Notes under the pieces: generated by a model
What the model was told of the DNA's origin: nothing
Databases searched by the model: none
The model's input: only the letters and a program-made list of their open reading frames with translations
Made by a program: the position numbers and the translations under genes
Origin: an uncultured Christensenellaceae bacterium
GTDB lineage: Bacteria > Bacillota > Clostridia > Christensenellales > Christensenellaceae
Length of the DNA: 12,705 nt
NCBI GenBank assembly: GCA_934373295.1
Contig: CAKROK010000062.1
Location: 1 to 12,705, forward strand
Direction: 5' to 3'
Shown here: piece after piece, positions 7,057-12,705 of the stretch
Layout of the letters: the number at the start of each line of letters is the position of its first letter
Numbering within the stretch: position 1 is the first letter of the stretch

Positions 7057-7090
7057 ATCTCTTTTGGCGGTTTGCCGCGCCAAAAGAGAT
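7057..7090. repeat. 13-bp-arm perfect inverted repeat
   Basis: ATCTCTTTTGGCG (7057-7069) and CGCCAAAAGAGAT (7078-7090) pair perfectly around an 8-base loop. It closes the palindrome cluster; beyond it the composition drops to AT-rich. Confidence 0.7.
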
Positions 7091-7232
7091 ACCTTATTCT
7101 AAATTTGTTTTTTGCTGACTTTTGTCGAAAAATCGTCGTTTTCTGCAAGCGACATGTCTCATTTCAACCATCTCAACGCTCCCGAAAAAGCAATGGCGAG
7201 CGCAAATTTTCGCATAGCAATCGCATTTTCTA
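7091..7232. other. AT-rich spacer before the toxin promoter
   Basis: I see no supported gene. A 67-codon open frame starting with TTG at 7112 runs across the toxin promoter, has no SD and is taken as spurious. Confidence 0.4.
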
Positions 7233-7261
7233 TTGATTTATTTTGGAAAATATTGTATTAT
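7233..7261 (+). promoter_or_regulatory. Promoter of the small toxin gene
   Basis: TTGATT (7233-7238), a 17-bp spacer and TATTAT (7256-7261). Transcription would start near 7268, giving a long 5' UTR of about 109 nt before the ATG at 7377. Confidence 0.7.
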
Positions 7262-7295
7262 GTAAACGGTATTGATGTTTTTCGTCATTACTGGG

Positions 7296-7326
7296 CGTTG
7301 CCAATAACACGGTAGGCGGTCAGCCC
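7296..7326 (+). promoter_or_regulatory. 5' UTR arm of a long-range mRNA pairing
   Basis: CGTTGCC (7296-7302) and GGTAGGCGGTCAGCCC (7311-7326) can pair with the continuous 3' UTR segment 7509-7531 over 23 pairs (three G-U), leaving 7303-7310 bulged. The minus-strand antisense RNA carries a near copy of this arm, so mRNA 5' end and antisense RNA would compete for the same 3' UTR target. Confidence 0.55.
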
Positions 7327-7338
7327 CACTTCATTGTT

Positions 7339-7368
7339 CCTCCTAAAATTAAGGATGATGAAAGGGGG
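7339..7368 (+). promoter_or_regulatory. CCTCCT element that can mask the toxin SD
   Basis: CCTCCT (7339-7344) pairs with AGGGGG (7363-7368, one G-U) across an 18-nt loop, covering the Shine-Dalgarno sequence AAAGGGGG (7361-7368) that serves the ATG at 7377 with 8-base spacing. Confidence 0.5.
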
Positions 7369-7376
7369 TATGAGAT

Positions 7377-7466
7377 ATGAGCTTTAGCGATATTATCGAA
7401 TTACTCATGTTTCTAGTTGCTTTTGCCGCTCTTATTAAAGAGTGGGATAAAGACAACAAAAAATAG
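7377..7466 (+). CDS. Small holin-like membrane toxin peptide (type I TA candidate)
   Basis: This is a 29-codon gene. The peptide begins MSFSDIIELLMFLVAFAALI and ends with the charged, lysine-rich tail KEWDKDNKK: one short hydrophobic helix (about residues 6-20) followed by a polar tail. That layout fits the short 'putative holin-like toxin' peptides of Firmicutes (Hol_Tox-like), which insert in the cytoplasmic membrane; the family assignment rests on layout and context, not a search. The SD AAAGGGGG is very strong. An ATG seven bases upstream (7370) is out of frame and stops after four codons. The stop codon lies within the 5' arm of the terminator. Long 5' UTR, SD-masking element, UTR complementarity and a convergent antisense promoter make a regulated type I toxin much more likely than a chance frame. 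Confidence 0.72.
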   Translation: MSFSDIIELLMFLVAFAALIKEWDKDNKK

Positions 7467-7498
7467 CCGCCAAATCACAACTCCGAACGGCTATTTTT
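7459..7498. terminator. Bidirectional terminator between toxin and antisense RNA
   Basis: AAAAATAGCCG (7459-7469) and CGGCTATTTTT (7488-7498) pair perfectly over 11 bp around an 18-nt loop, with a T-run at the 3' side on both strands. It could end the toxin mRNA on the plus strand and the antisense RNA on the minus strand. Confidence 0.85.
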
Positions 7499-7510
7499 CT
7501 AGCATAAAGG

Positions 7511-7540
7511 GTTGACCGTCTATCGGCAACGTTCCTTTTT
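7511..7540 (+). terminator. Second hairpin with T-run after the toxin gene
   Basis: GTTGACCG (7511-7518) pairs with CGGCAAC (7524-7530) with one bulged A, followed by GTTCC and a run of T. It is a possible back-up terminator of the toxin mRNA; the same bases form the 3' arm of the long-range pairing. Confidence 0.5.
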
Positions 7541-7549
7541 TCTATACTC

Positions 7550-7578
7550 ATTATATTATTCAAATTCCCTAAAGTCAA
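7550..7578 (-). promoter_or_regulatory. Strong promoter of the antisense RNA
   Basis: On the minus strand: TTGACT (7578-7573), a spacer of exactly 17 bp and a perfect TATAAT (7555-7550). This is closer to consensus than the toxin promoter, as expected when an unstable antitoxin RNA must be in excess. Confidence 0.8.
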
Positions 7579-7680
7579 TACACAAAAACACCGACAGTTA
7601 AAATCCAATCCCCCCTCACACATCCCCGCCTCCCGCATAGCATGATTATAGCGAATTATCGAAGGGAAGCGAGAATATAT

Positions 7681-7905
7681 ATGAAGAAATGCAGCTTGGC
7701 ACACATCTCGGAGGGTGAAACGGCGACGATAGCGGGCGTGACTGGCGGGGCGCACATGACGCGGCGGCTAAAGGACATCGGTCTGGTGGACGGCGCACAG
7801 GCGACCGCGCTGTTCAGGAACCATAGCCTGCGCGCATATCTCATAAAGGGCGCGGTCATCGCGATACGCGACGAGGATGCCCGAAAAATAAGCGTTTGGA
7901 GGTAA
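7681..7905 (+). CDS. feoA: Ferrous iron transport protein A
   Basis: This small SH3-like cytosolic protein of 74 residues assists FeoB. The pattern fits FeoA: an L-x-x-I-x-E-G-E-x-A-x-I start, the central TRRLKDIGLVDGAQ and a closing KGAVIAIRDEDARKISV. The frame is open up to an ATG at 7642, but I choose 7681 because family members begin a few residues before the first strand and the longer version adds an atypical NYRREARIY stretch. The SD is weak or distant (AAGGGAAG, about 11-14 bases away), so the start is less certain than the gene. The next gene, feoB, begins three bases after its stop, and the feoB SD (GGAGG, 7898-7902) lies in its last codons. No clear promoter is seen in 7579-7680. 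Confidence 0.85.
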   Translation: MKKCSLAHISEGETATIAGVTGGAHMTRRLKDIGLVDGAQATALFRNHSLRAYLIKGAVIAIRDEDARKISVWR

Positions 7906-7908
7906 CGG

Positions 7909-9897
7909 ATGACTACGATAGCACTTGCGGGAAATCCCAACGTGGGTAAAAGCACTGTCTTTAATGCGCTCACCGGCATGAAGCAGCATACCGGAAACTG
8001 GGCGGGAAAGACCGTCGCGGGGGCGGAGGGCTTTTTGGATATAGGCGAGGAACACTTTCGCCTCGTGGATATCCCGGGGACGTATTCGCTCATCGCACAT
8101 TCGCATGAGGAAGAGGTCGCCTCCGATATAATTTGCTTTTCACATCCGGACGGCGTGGTCGTGGTGTGCGACGCGGGCTGCCTCGAGCGCAACCTCAACC
8201 TCGCGATACAGATTTTGGAGGTCACGGGAAACGTCGTAATATGCTGCAACCTCATTGACGAGGCGGCTCATGCGGGAATAACCGTCGATGCGGACGCGCT
8301 TTCTCAAAAGCTCGGCTGCCCCGTCATACTCACCGCCGCGCGAAATAAAATTGGCTTAGATGAGCTTAAGGAGGCTATGGCCCTGCTTAAAAACGGCGAG
8401 GATAGGCCGCCCCTCATTCTCGATTATGGTAAAGAGGTTGAGGAGCAGATTTCCGCGCTCATCGCTCTCATGCCCCGCGAGCTTAACGCGAGGTGGTGTG
8501 CGCTGCGCATGATAGAGGGCGACGAGCATATCTGTAAGAAGATATTGTCCCTCTGCCCCGATCCGGAGGGCGCATACGCCGCGGCGCGCGCCGCACGTGC
8601 CTGCGTCAAGCCGGATCCCGCCGCCGTCATATATGCTGCTGCGCAAAATGCCGCGAAAAGCTGCGTCACCGTTAAAAAGCCGCGCTCGGCTCTGCGCCTA
8701 AAGGCGGATAAGCTGCTCACGGGCAGGTTTACGGGCATTCCATTCATGCTCCTGCTGCTGGCGGCGGTGTTTTACATCACCATAACGCTCGCGAATTACC
8801 CGTCCGAGCTGCTTTCGTCCGGTCTGTTCTGGCTGGGCGACAGACTGCGCGAGCTGCTCTCGCTCGTAAATGCGCCCGATTGGCTTATCGGGATGATAGC
8901 GGACGGGATGTATAAGGTATTGGCGTGGGTGGTGTCCGTGATGCTCCCGCCCATGGCGATTTTCTTCCCGCTGTTCACGCTTTTGGAGGATGCGGGCTAT
9001 CTGCCGCGCGTGGCGTTCAACATGGATTCCGCGTTCAAGTGCTGTCATGCTTGCGGAAAGCAGTCCCTCACCATGGCCATGGGATTGGGCTGCAACGCGG
9101 CGGGCGTGACGGGCTGCCGTATAATCGATTCCCCTCGCGAGCGCAATATCGCTATAGTCACGAACGCAATGATGCCCTGTAACGGGCGCTTCCCCGCGAT
9201 GATAACGCTCATCACGCTGTTTATAGCCTCGGGCAGCGGCGCGTTGGGCGCGCTCGGGCTGACCTGCGTGATCGTCCTGGGCGTGGGCGCGACTTTTTTA
9301 TCCTCATATATCCTCTCCCGCACGTTTTTCAAGGGGACGCCCTCATCATTCACGCTCGAGCTGCCCCCGTTTCGCCGCCCGAAGATAGGCGAGGTTCTCG
9401 TGCGCTCGCTCGTGGACAGGACGCTTTTCGTGCTGAAGCGCGCGGTCATCGTCGCGGCGCCGGCGGGGCTTTTTATGTGGCTGCTCGCAAATATCGAGAT
9501 ATCGGGAAGCACCGTTTTATCGCATATATGCGCCTTTTTACAGCCCATCGGCGGCTTTTTGGGCATGGACGGCGCGCTGCTTGCGGCGTTCATTCTCGCC
9601 CTACCCGCGAACGAGATAGTTCTGCCCATAGCGGTCATGGCGTATACCTCCGCGGGTACGCTCGTCAACCCGTCCATGGCAGAGCTGTCCTCGATACTCT
9701 CCCAAAACGGCTGGACGGCCGTCACCGCGATATGCACCATCGTCTTTTCTCTCCTGCACTGGCCCTGCTCCACCACGCTCATGACCATAAAAAAGGAGAC
9801 GGGAAAGCTCTCCTACGCCCTTCTCGCCGCCCTCCTCCCCACCCTCTTGGGCGCATTGCTGTGCATCGCCATAAACCTCATCTCGGGGTTCATATGA
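7909..9897 (+). CDS. feoB: Ferrous iron transporter FeoB, clostridial type
   Basis: This 662-residue inner-membrane transporter has an N-terminal GTPase. G1 is GNPNVGKS (8-15), G3 is DIPG (54-57), G4 is NLID (114-117) and the likely G5 is TAARNKIG (142-149). A helical GDI-like linker (about 170-265) leads to the membrane part from about residue 275. The gate regions are LEDAGYLPRVAF (359-370), GCNAAGV (394-400) and PCNGRFP (423-429). The last replaces the SCGAR-type motif of E. coli FeoB, and C378, C379 and C382 (CCHAC) precede it; both are, to my knowledge, features of a clostridial FeoB branch. Fe2+ is the expected substrate, but some FeoB relatives move Mn2+. The protein ends soon after the last membrane segment, and no feoC follows. 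Expression is coupled to feoA. Confidence 0.95.
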   Translation: MTTIALAGNPNVGKSTVFNALTGMKQHTGNWAGKTVAGAEGFLDIGEEHFRLVDIPGTYSLIAHSHEEEVASDIICFSHPDGVVVVCDAGCLERNLNLAIQILEVTGNVVICCNLIDEAAHAGITVDADALSQKLGCPVILTAARNKIGLDELKEAMALLKNGEDRPPLILDYGKEVEEQISALIALMPRELNARWCALRMIEGDEHICKKILSLCPDPEGAYAAARAARACVKPDPAAVIYAAAQNAAKSCVTVKKPRSALRLKADKLLTGRFTGIPFMLLLLAAVFYITITLANYPSELLSSGLFWLGDRLRELLSLVNAPDWLIGMIADGMYKVLAWVVSVMLPPMAIFFPLFTLLEDAGYLPRVAFNMDSAFKCCHACGKQSLTMAMGLGCNAAGVTGCRIIDSPRERNIAIVTNAMMPCNGRFPAMITLITLFIASGSGALGALGLTCVIVLGVGATFLSSYILSRTFFKGTPSSFTLELPPFRRPKIGEVLVRSLVDRTLFVLKRAVIVAAPAGLFMWLLANIEISGSTVLSHICAFLQPIGGFLGMDGALLAAFILALPANEIVLPIAVMAYTSAGTLVNPSMAELSSILSQNGWTAVTAICTIVFSLLHWPCSTTLMTIKKETGKLSYALLAALLPTLLGALLCIAINLISGFI

Positions 9898-9902
9898 AAA
9901 TA

Positions 9903-9919
9903 GCCCCCTTTTTGGGGGC
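9903..9919. terminator. Shared hairpin between feoB and the lipoprotein gene
   Basis: GCCCCC (9903-9908) and GGGGGC (9914-9919) form a perfect 6-bp GC stem. On the minus strand it is followed by TATTTTC, a fair terminator tail for the lipoprotein gene; on the plus strand GTATCTTTATT follows feoB. The 14 bases 9898-9911 recur exactly at 11278-11291 beside another terminator. Confidence 0.65.
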
Positions 9920-9938
9920 GTATCTTTATTATCGCTTA

Positions 9939-10469
9939 TTATTGCTCATTATTTTGCTCAATCATCCATTTTACCTCTGCTCTGGGGTAGAAACTGCCGT
10001 TGTCACGATGCGCTTGGAGGAAACTATAATTATCGCAATCCTTGCGCGTGACATGGACATCATCCGCCGTCGCGACGTCGTATGCCGTGAGGAAATCCGT
10101 CGCAAAACGCAATATGCAGTATGAGTTTTCGTCATAACACTCAAAGGTCCTGTTTCTTATCATGCCCACTGGCATAAACCCGCGCAGTATCGCGCTTTGA
10201 TTTCCTGCATAATCATTAAATTCAGGCTCATAATACAAATACAGGTCACAGCCGTTTTGATTATAAAACTCTATCTCATCCCTATAGTTGGCATACATTA
10301 CCTTATATACATATTCGCATGTCCTTTCAAACTCGTCCCAGTACTCCTTCGCGGACAGGTCGCCGTACTTTTCCATCCACTTTTTGTCGAACTCCTCCTC
10401 AAGCTCTTTATTAATATCACCCACTGTTTCATGCGTATATTTATCCGAAAAACAGTAGTTTTCCGTCAA
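9939..10469 (-). CDS. Downstream part of a frameshifted lipoprotein gene
   Basis: The fragment codes for about 176 residues, Glu/Asp/Tyr/Lys-rich, with helices such as INKELEEEFDKKWMEKYG and DEFERTCEYVYKVMYANY, then a mixed region ending in EVKWMIEQNNEQ. I recognise no family. Its only possible start near the 5' end is the TTG at 10469, without an SD, overlapping the stop of the upstream frame. The same frame is open up to 10553 and reads there as natural protein (for example SELYSEIDKRFLSDEDND). This fits a continuation of the upstream lipoprotein in the -1 frame rather than a separate gene. It most likely represents the C-terminal half of one secreted protein that is disrupted here, or whose reading is altered by a sequencing error. 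Confidence 0.6.
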   Translation of the reverse strand: MTENYCFSDKYTHETVGDINKELEEEFDKKWMEKYGDLSAKEYWDEFERTCEYVYKVMYANYRDEIEFYNQNGCDLYLYYEPEFNDYAGNQSAILRGFMPVGMIRNRTFECYDENSYCILRFATDFLTAYDVATADDVHVTRKDCDNYSFLQAHRDNGSFYPRAEVKWMIEQNNEQ

Positions 10470-11104
10470 GCATATAAATAAGTCGTTATCTTCATCCGAA
10501 AGAAATCTCTTGTCAATTTCACTATATAATTCGGACCGTTCTCCTGCCTGAATTCATGCCACTTGTCCCAATATTTATCGCTCTGCTTTGTCTTTAGCTT
10601 TTGAGCTTCATTATATCTTTTGTCACATATCCACGAGATCTTATCCCGCAGTCTTTCGTTTACGATTTCGACCTCGACGTATACCATGTCGTCATTTTCG
10701 AGGTCGTTATACGAACAGAGAAAGCCGTTGGCATCTTGCGTAAAGGAATATGCGCCGCAGAACACGTCGTTCATCTCGTTTATATCGTGTTCAAAGACCA
10801 TCTCATCCTTATATACCGGCCAGATCTCATTCCCGTTTTCATCCACTTCGACCATAAATGTCTGAGGGTCTTGCATCCTGAAAAGAGAAAAAATTATCCT
10901 GTCATAGCTTTTCCACTTCTGACTTTTCGGTTCGGGCAATACAACATCATCATAATTAACTTCAGCGGTTTTTGGAGGCTCTTCACTCGTCGTGGGAGAA
11001 GGGGAGGGGGTGACCTCCACTCCCTCCATCGGATTGCTTGCGCAGGAAATCAGAAAAACTGAAATCAAAGAAATTATGAGTATAATGGAAATTACCTTTT
11101 TCAT
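10466..11104 (-). CDS. Lipoprotein, N-terminal part (frameshifted gene)
   Basis: The frame is open to 11146, but the ATG at 11104 is chosen: it has a strong SD (GGAGGGAG), lies about 35 nt after a consensus promoter, and starts a classic signal peptide MKKVISIILIISLISVFLISC. The lipobox is LISC with the lipidated cysteine at residue 21. A Pro/Ser/Thr/Glu linker (TPSPSPTTSEEPPKT) follows, then a soluble extracytoplasmic region. The product would be anchored to the outer face of the membrane. The function is not recognisable. The frame stops at 10466 after 212 residues, with the last residues (up to ITTYLYA) probably out of the true frame. Rejoined with the downstream frame, the protein would be about 388 residues. 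It is transcribed alone, convergent with feoAB. Confidence 0.7.
   Translation of the reverse strand: MKKVISIILIISLISVFLISCASNPMEGVEVTPSPSPTTSEEPPKTAEVNYDDVVLPEPKSQKWKSYDRIIFSLFRMQDPQTFMVEVDENGNEIWPVYKDEMVFEHDINEMNDVFCGAYSFTQDANGFLCSYNDLENDDMVYVEVEIVNERLRDKISWICDKRYNEAQKLKTKQSDKYWDKWHEFRQENGPNYIVKLTRDFFRMKITTYLYA
10469..10553 (-). other. Overlap of two reading frames: frameshift zone
   Basis: Both the upstream frame (stop at 10466-10468) and the downstream frame (open from 10553) are open across this stretch. A single missing base within it would rejoin them. No canonical X-XXY-YYZ slippery heptamer is seen, so a mutation or sequence error is favoured over programmed frameshifting. Confidence 0.65.
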
Positions 11105-11145
11105 ATTCTCCCTCCTTTTCCTGTACACCCCCACCTTATAAATCA

Positions 11146-11174
11146 AGTATATAAAAATCGACAGTATATGTCAA
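11146..11174 (-). promoter_or_regulatory. Consensus promoter of the lipoprotein gene
   Basis: On the minus strand: perfect TTGACA (11174-11169), a 17-bp spacer and TATACT (11151-11146). Transcription should begin near 11139. Confidence 0.85.
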
Positions 11175-11192
11175 TATCAATTTAAGGGTTTT

Positions 11193-11223
11193 AATAATTT
11201 GGCCAAATTATTTGGGGCCAAAT
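11193..11223. promoter_or_regulatory. Palindromic operator candidate
   Basis: AATAATTTGGCCAAATTATT (11193-11212) is a perfect 20-bp palindrome. An overlapping half-similar copy, ATTTGG-GG-CCAAAT, lies at 11210-11223. The pair sits 19 bp upstream of the lipoprotein -35, a usual place for an activator or repressor site. The regulator is not identifiable. Confidence 0.45.
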
Positions 11224-11283
11224 ATGCAATGATACGCGATAATTCAGATTATAATGGGTGTTTCAATTATTTGTAATAAAATA

Positions 11284-11299
11284 GCCCCCTTCCGGAGGC
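11284..11299 (-). terminator. Terminator of the ABC transporter operon
   Basis: On the minus strand GCCTCC and GGGGGC form a 6-bp stem (one G-U) closed by a GGAA (GNRA) tetraloop and followed by TATTTTATT. On the plus strand the same position is a C-A mismatch, so the element is oriented for the minus-strand operon ending at 11323. Confidence 0.7.
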
Positions 11300-11322
11300 G
11301 TTGAGTTTTATGTTAGATTCTA

Positions 11323-12054
11323 TCAATTTTTCTTCATTTTATTGCGGAACGCGAGCACGGCGAGTATGAACACCACTGCGGCATAGGCACTCACTATCAA
11401 AAGCGGCTTACCCAATGCGGCAAAATCGCCCGAAAGCGCCGCGCGGCCCGCGTCCACCGCGTTCGCAAAGGGCAGCGCGTACGCCACGCCCTTAAAGCCG
11501 TCCCCCATCAGCGAGAGGTCAAACCACGTTCCCGAAAGCCACGCGGATACGTTCGTCAAAACCGCGCCCACTATGCCGCCGACCTGCTTATCGTTAAACA
11601 CGCAGCCCGCCAGCAGGCCTATCGCGATAAACAGCACCATTGCGGGGATATTCACTATTATCGCCAGGAAAATCTTCGCATCAAAGCCCATGCCCAATAT
11701 CAGCGCGAACGCATAGCAGATGACGCCCTGTAACAGGGAAAGCGGGATGAGCGGAAGGCAATAGCCCGTTATGAAGCCGCCCGCAGTGAGCGGGGAGGAA
11801 TACAGCCGCGTCAAAAACGAGGTCGACCTGTCCTTCGCGAGCAGCAGCCCCGAAAAAAGCGAGATAAACGACAATCCAAAGACCGCGATTCCCGGCGTCA
11901 GATGGTCAAGCTCGAACATTGATACGGGGATGTTGTTTTGGATTATCGTGAGCAGCCCGAGCAGCACCACGGGAAAGCCCACGCCGAACGCCAATGTGAG
12001 CGGGTCACGCAGCATCTCCTTTAAATTTCTCTGTGCAAAATACATCGACTTCAT
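11323..12054 (-). CDS. ABC-2 type transporter permease
   Basis: This 243-residue membrane protein has the usual ABC-2 layout of about six hydrophobic segments (roughly 20-40, 53-72, 100-122, 128-150, 157-172 and 216-236), a short cytoplasmic N-terminus (FAQRNLKEMLRDPLTLAFG) and a KMKKN tail. The DRSTSFLTRLYSSPL segment after the second membrane span is common in drug- and lipid-type ABC-2 permeases. It would pair as a dimer with the ATPase encoded just upstream, whose stop overlaps its start (ATGA). The cargo cannot be predicted; DrrB/NodJ-like exporters move antibiotics, lipids or polysaccharides. A terminator follows at 11284-11299. Confidence 0.88.
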   Translation of the reverse strand: MKSMYFAQRNLKEMLRDPLTLAFGVGFPVVLLGLLTIIQNNIPVSMFELDHLTPGIAVFGLSFISLFSGLLLAKDRSTSFLTRLYSSPLTAGGFITGYCLPLIPLSLLQGVICYAFALILGMGFDAKIFLAIIVNIPAMVLFIAIGLLAGCVFNDKQVGGIVGAVLTNVSAWLSGTWFDLSLMGDGFKGVAYALPFANAVDAGRAALSGDFAALGKPLLIVSAYAAVVFILAVLAFRNKMKKN

Positions 12055-12705
12055 ACCTGTTCCTCCGTAGAGAGGGCGATAAATGCGTCCTCAAAATTAT
12101 CCCTGCCCGACGCGGCGACTATCTCATCAGGCGTGCCCAGGGCGGTTATCCTGCCCTTTTTCATTATCGCGATCCTGTCCGAAAGCGCCTGCGCTTCTTC
12201 AAGATAATGCGTCGTGAGTATTATTGTCACCTTGCCTTTAAGCCGCTTGATATGCGCCCAAAGCTCGCGCCGCGCGACGACATCCAGCCCCAGCGTGGGT
12301 TCATCCAAAAACAGCGCCTTGGGGTCGGTTATGAGCGCCATGGCTATGGAAAGCCGCCTTTGCCAGCCGCCGGAGAGCTTTTTCGCCTGCTTATTCGCGA
12401 CCTCCTCCAGCATGAAATCATCTATCATCCTTTTTACCGCGTCCTTGGGCGAGTCTATGCCGTAAAGCTCGGCTATGAGCATGAGGTTTTCTCTCACGGT
12501 CAGGTTGCCCGCGACGGCAGTCTCCTGCGGCGAGACGTTTATTATTTTTTTGACCTCCTGCGGCTCATTCACGATGCTCTTGCCAATTATGAGTGCGTCG
12601 CCGGACGTGGGCGCGCATACGCAGGACAGCATTTTTATGGTCGTGCTCTTGCCCGCGCCGTTCATGCCCAAAAGCGAGAACAGCTCGCCCTCGGCTATTT
12701 CAAGG
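12051..12705 (-). CDS. ABC transporter ATP-binding protein, 5' end beyond window
   Basis: The open frame runs off the right edge; an internal ATG at 12671 lies inside Walker A and cannot be the start, since the frame continues upstream as LEIAEGELFSLLG. The complete nucleotide-binding core is visible: Walker A GMNGAGKST, Q-loop VSPQE, signature LSGGW (tryptophan in place of the usual Gln) followed by QRRLSIAMAL, Walker B ALFLDEPTLGLD and the switch histidine in LTTHYLEEA. This is the DrrA-like group of ATPases that power ABC-2 exporters. About 218 residues are present; the first 20-30 are missing. Its stop overlaps the permease ATG, so the two form an operon and presumably one exporter. Confidence 0.93.
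   Translation of the reverse strand, partial: LEIAEGELFSLLGMNGAGKSTTIKMLSCVCAPTSGDALIIGKSIVNEPQEVKKIINVSPQETAVAGNLTVRENLMLIAELYGIDSPKDAVKRMIDDFMLEEVANKQAKKLSGGWQRRLSIAMALITDPKALFLDEPTLGLDVVARRELWAHIKRLKGKVTIILTTHYLEEAQALSDRIAIMKKGRITALGTPDEIVAASGRDNFEDAFIALSTEEQV

Larger units (their letters stand above)
7457..7543 (-). ncRNA. Predicted antisense antitoxin RNA
   Basis: A predicted transcript of about 87 nt starts near 7543 from the minus-strand promoter at 7550-7578 and ends at the T-run of the shared hairpin (7459-7498). It would be fully complementary to the end of the toxin coding region and its 3' UTR. Its 5' part (about 7509-7535) forms its own small hairpin and resembles the toxin mRNA 5' UTR arm (7296-7326). 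This arrangement, antisense over the toxin 3' end, is that of the Bacillus txpA/RatA type of module. No open frame of note lies in it. Exact ends are inferred. Confidence 0.65.

Noticed and set aside
6884..7090. CRISPR array or tandem terminators
   Set aside because: The palindromes differ from each other, have no regular spacing or spacers, and lack T-runs.
7112..7315. 67-codon open frame with a TTG start
   Set aside because: It spans the toxin promoter and 5' UTR arm, has no SD and shows no protein-like pattern.
7511..7531. Transposon terminal inverted repeats flanking the small toxin gene (with 7296-7326)
   Set aside because: The arms are complementary at RNA level with G-U changes, lie inside the predicted transcript, and no target-site duplication or transposase is visible; RNA pairing explains them better.
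7643..7661. Fur-like box before feoA (GATTAT...ATTATC)
   Set aside because: The half-sites are spaced by 5 bases instead of the Fur spacing and one half has a mismatch; no promoter is seen to anchor it.
7642..7680. Upstream ATG of feoA
   Set aside because: It adds 13 atypical residues before the conserved FeoA start and has no SD. The SD for 7681 is also weak, so this remains slightly open.
10498..10507. Programmed -1 frameshift signal in the lipoprotein gene
   Set aside because: The T-TTC-TTT-like sequence does not allow proper re-pairing in the second codon and no downstream stimulatory structure stands out; mutation or sequence error is simpler.

Overview
The window looks like a chromosomal segment of an anaerobic, probably gut-associated Clostridia-type Firmicute. 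The evidence is strong purine-rich Shine-Dalgarno sites, many ATGA/TAATG translational couplings, a clostridial-type FeoAB, a Gram-positive-style lipoprotein, and moderate GC with AT-rich promoters. The exact taxon cannot be named from the sequence alone.

Layout. Positions 1-473 hold no gene, only hairpins and a minus-strand terminator. Minus strand 474-2418: a two-gene unit of an Eis-like GNAT acetyltransferase followed by a stand-alone DUF2156 (LPG synthase C-terminal type) protein. Minus strand 2665-4881: lplA (lipoate-protein ligase), a small GNAT acetyltransferase and uppP (undecaprenyl-diphosphatase), with 1-base gaps or overlaps and an extended -10 promoter in front. Diverging from it on the plus strand is a lone argH with a clear promoter and a strong terminator. 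Positions 6551-7232 contain no credible protein gene but a dense series of hairpins. One 30-bp segment there is the exact inverted copy of a segment at 320-349.

Positions 7233-7578 hold the most interesting locus: a compact candidate type I toxin-antitoxin module. It has a plus-strand promoter, a structured 5' UTR, a 29-codon membrane-peptide gene with a strong SD, a bidirectional terminator, and a convergent minus-strand promoter that would make a roughly 87-nt antisense RNA over the 3' end of the toxin mRNA. The 5' and 3' UTRs of the toxin mRNA are complementary over 23 pairs, and a CCTCCT element could mask the SD.

Next comes feoA-feoB (iron import, plus strand), which converges on a minus-strand lipoprotein gene. 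That gene is split by an apparent one-base frameshift. The window ends with a minus-strand ABC-2 exporter pair: a permease and an ATPase whose start lies beyond the right edge.
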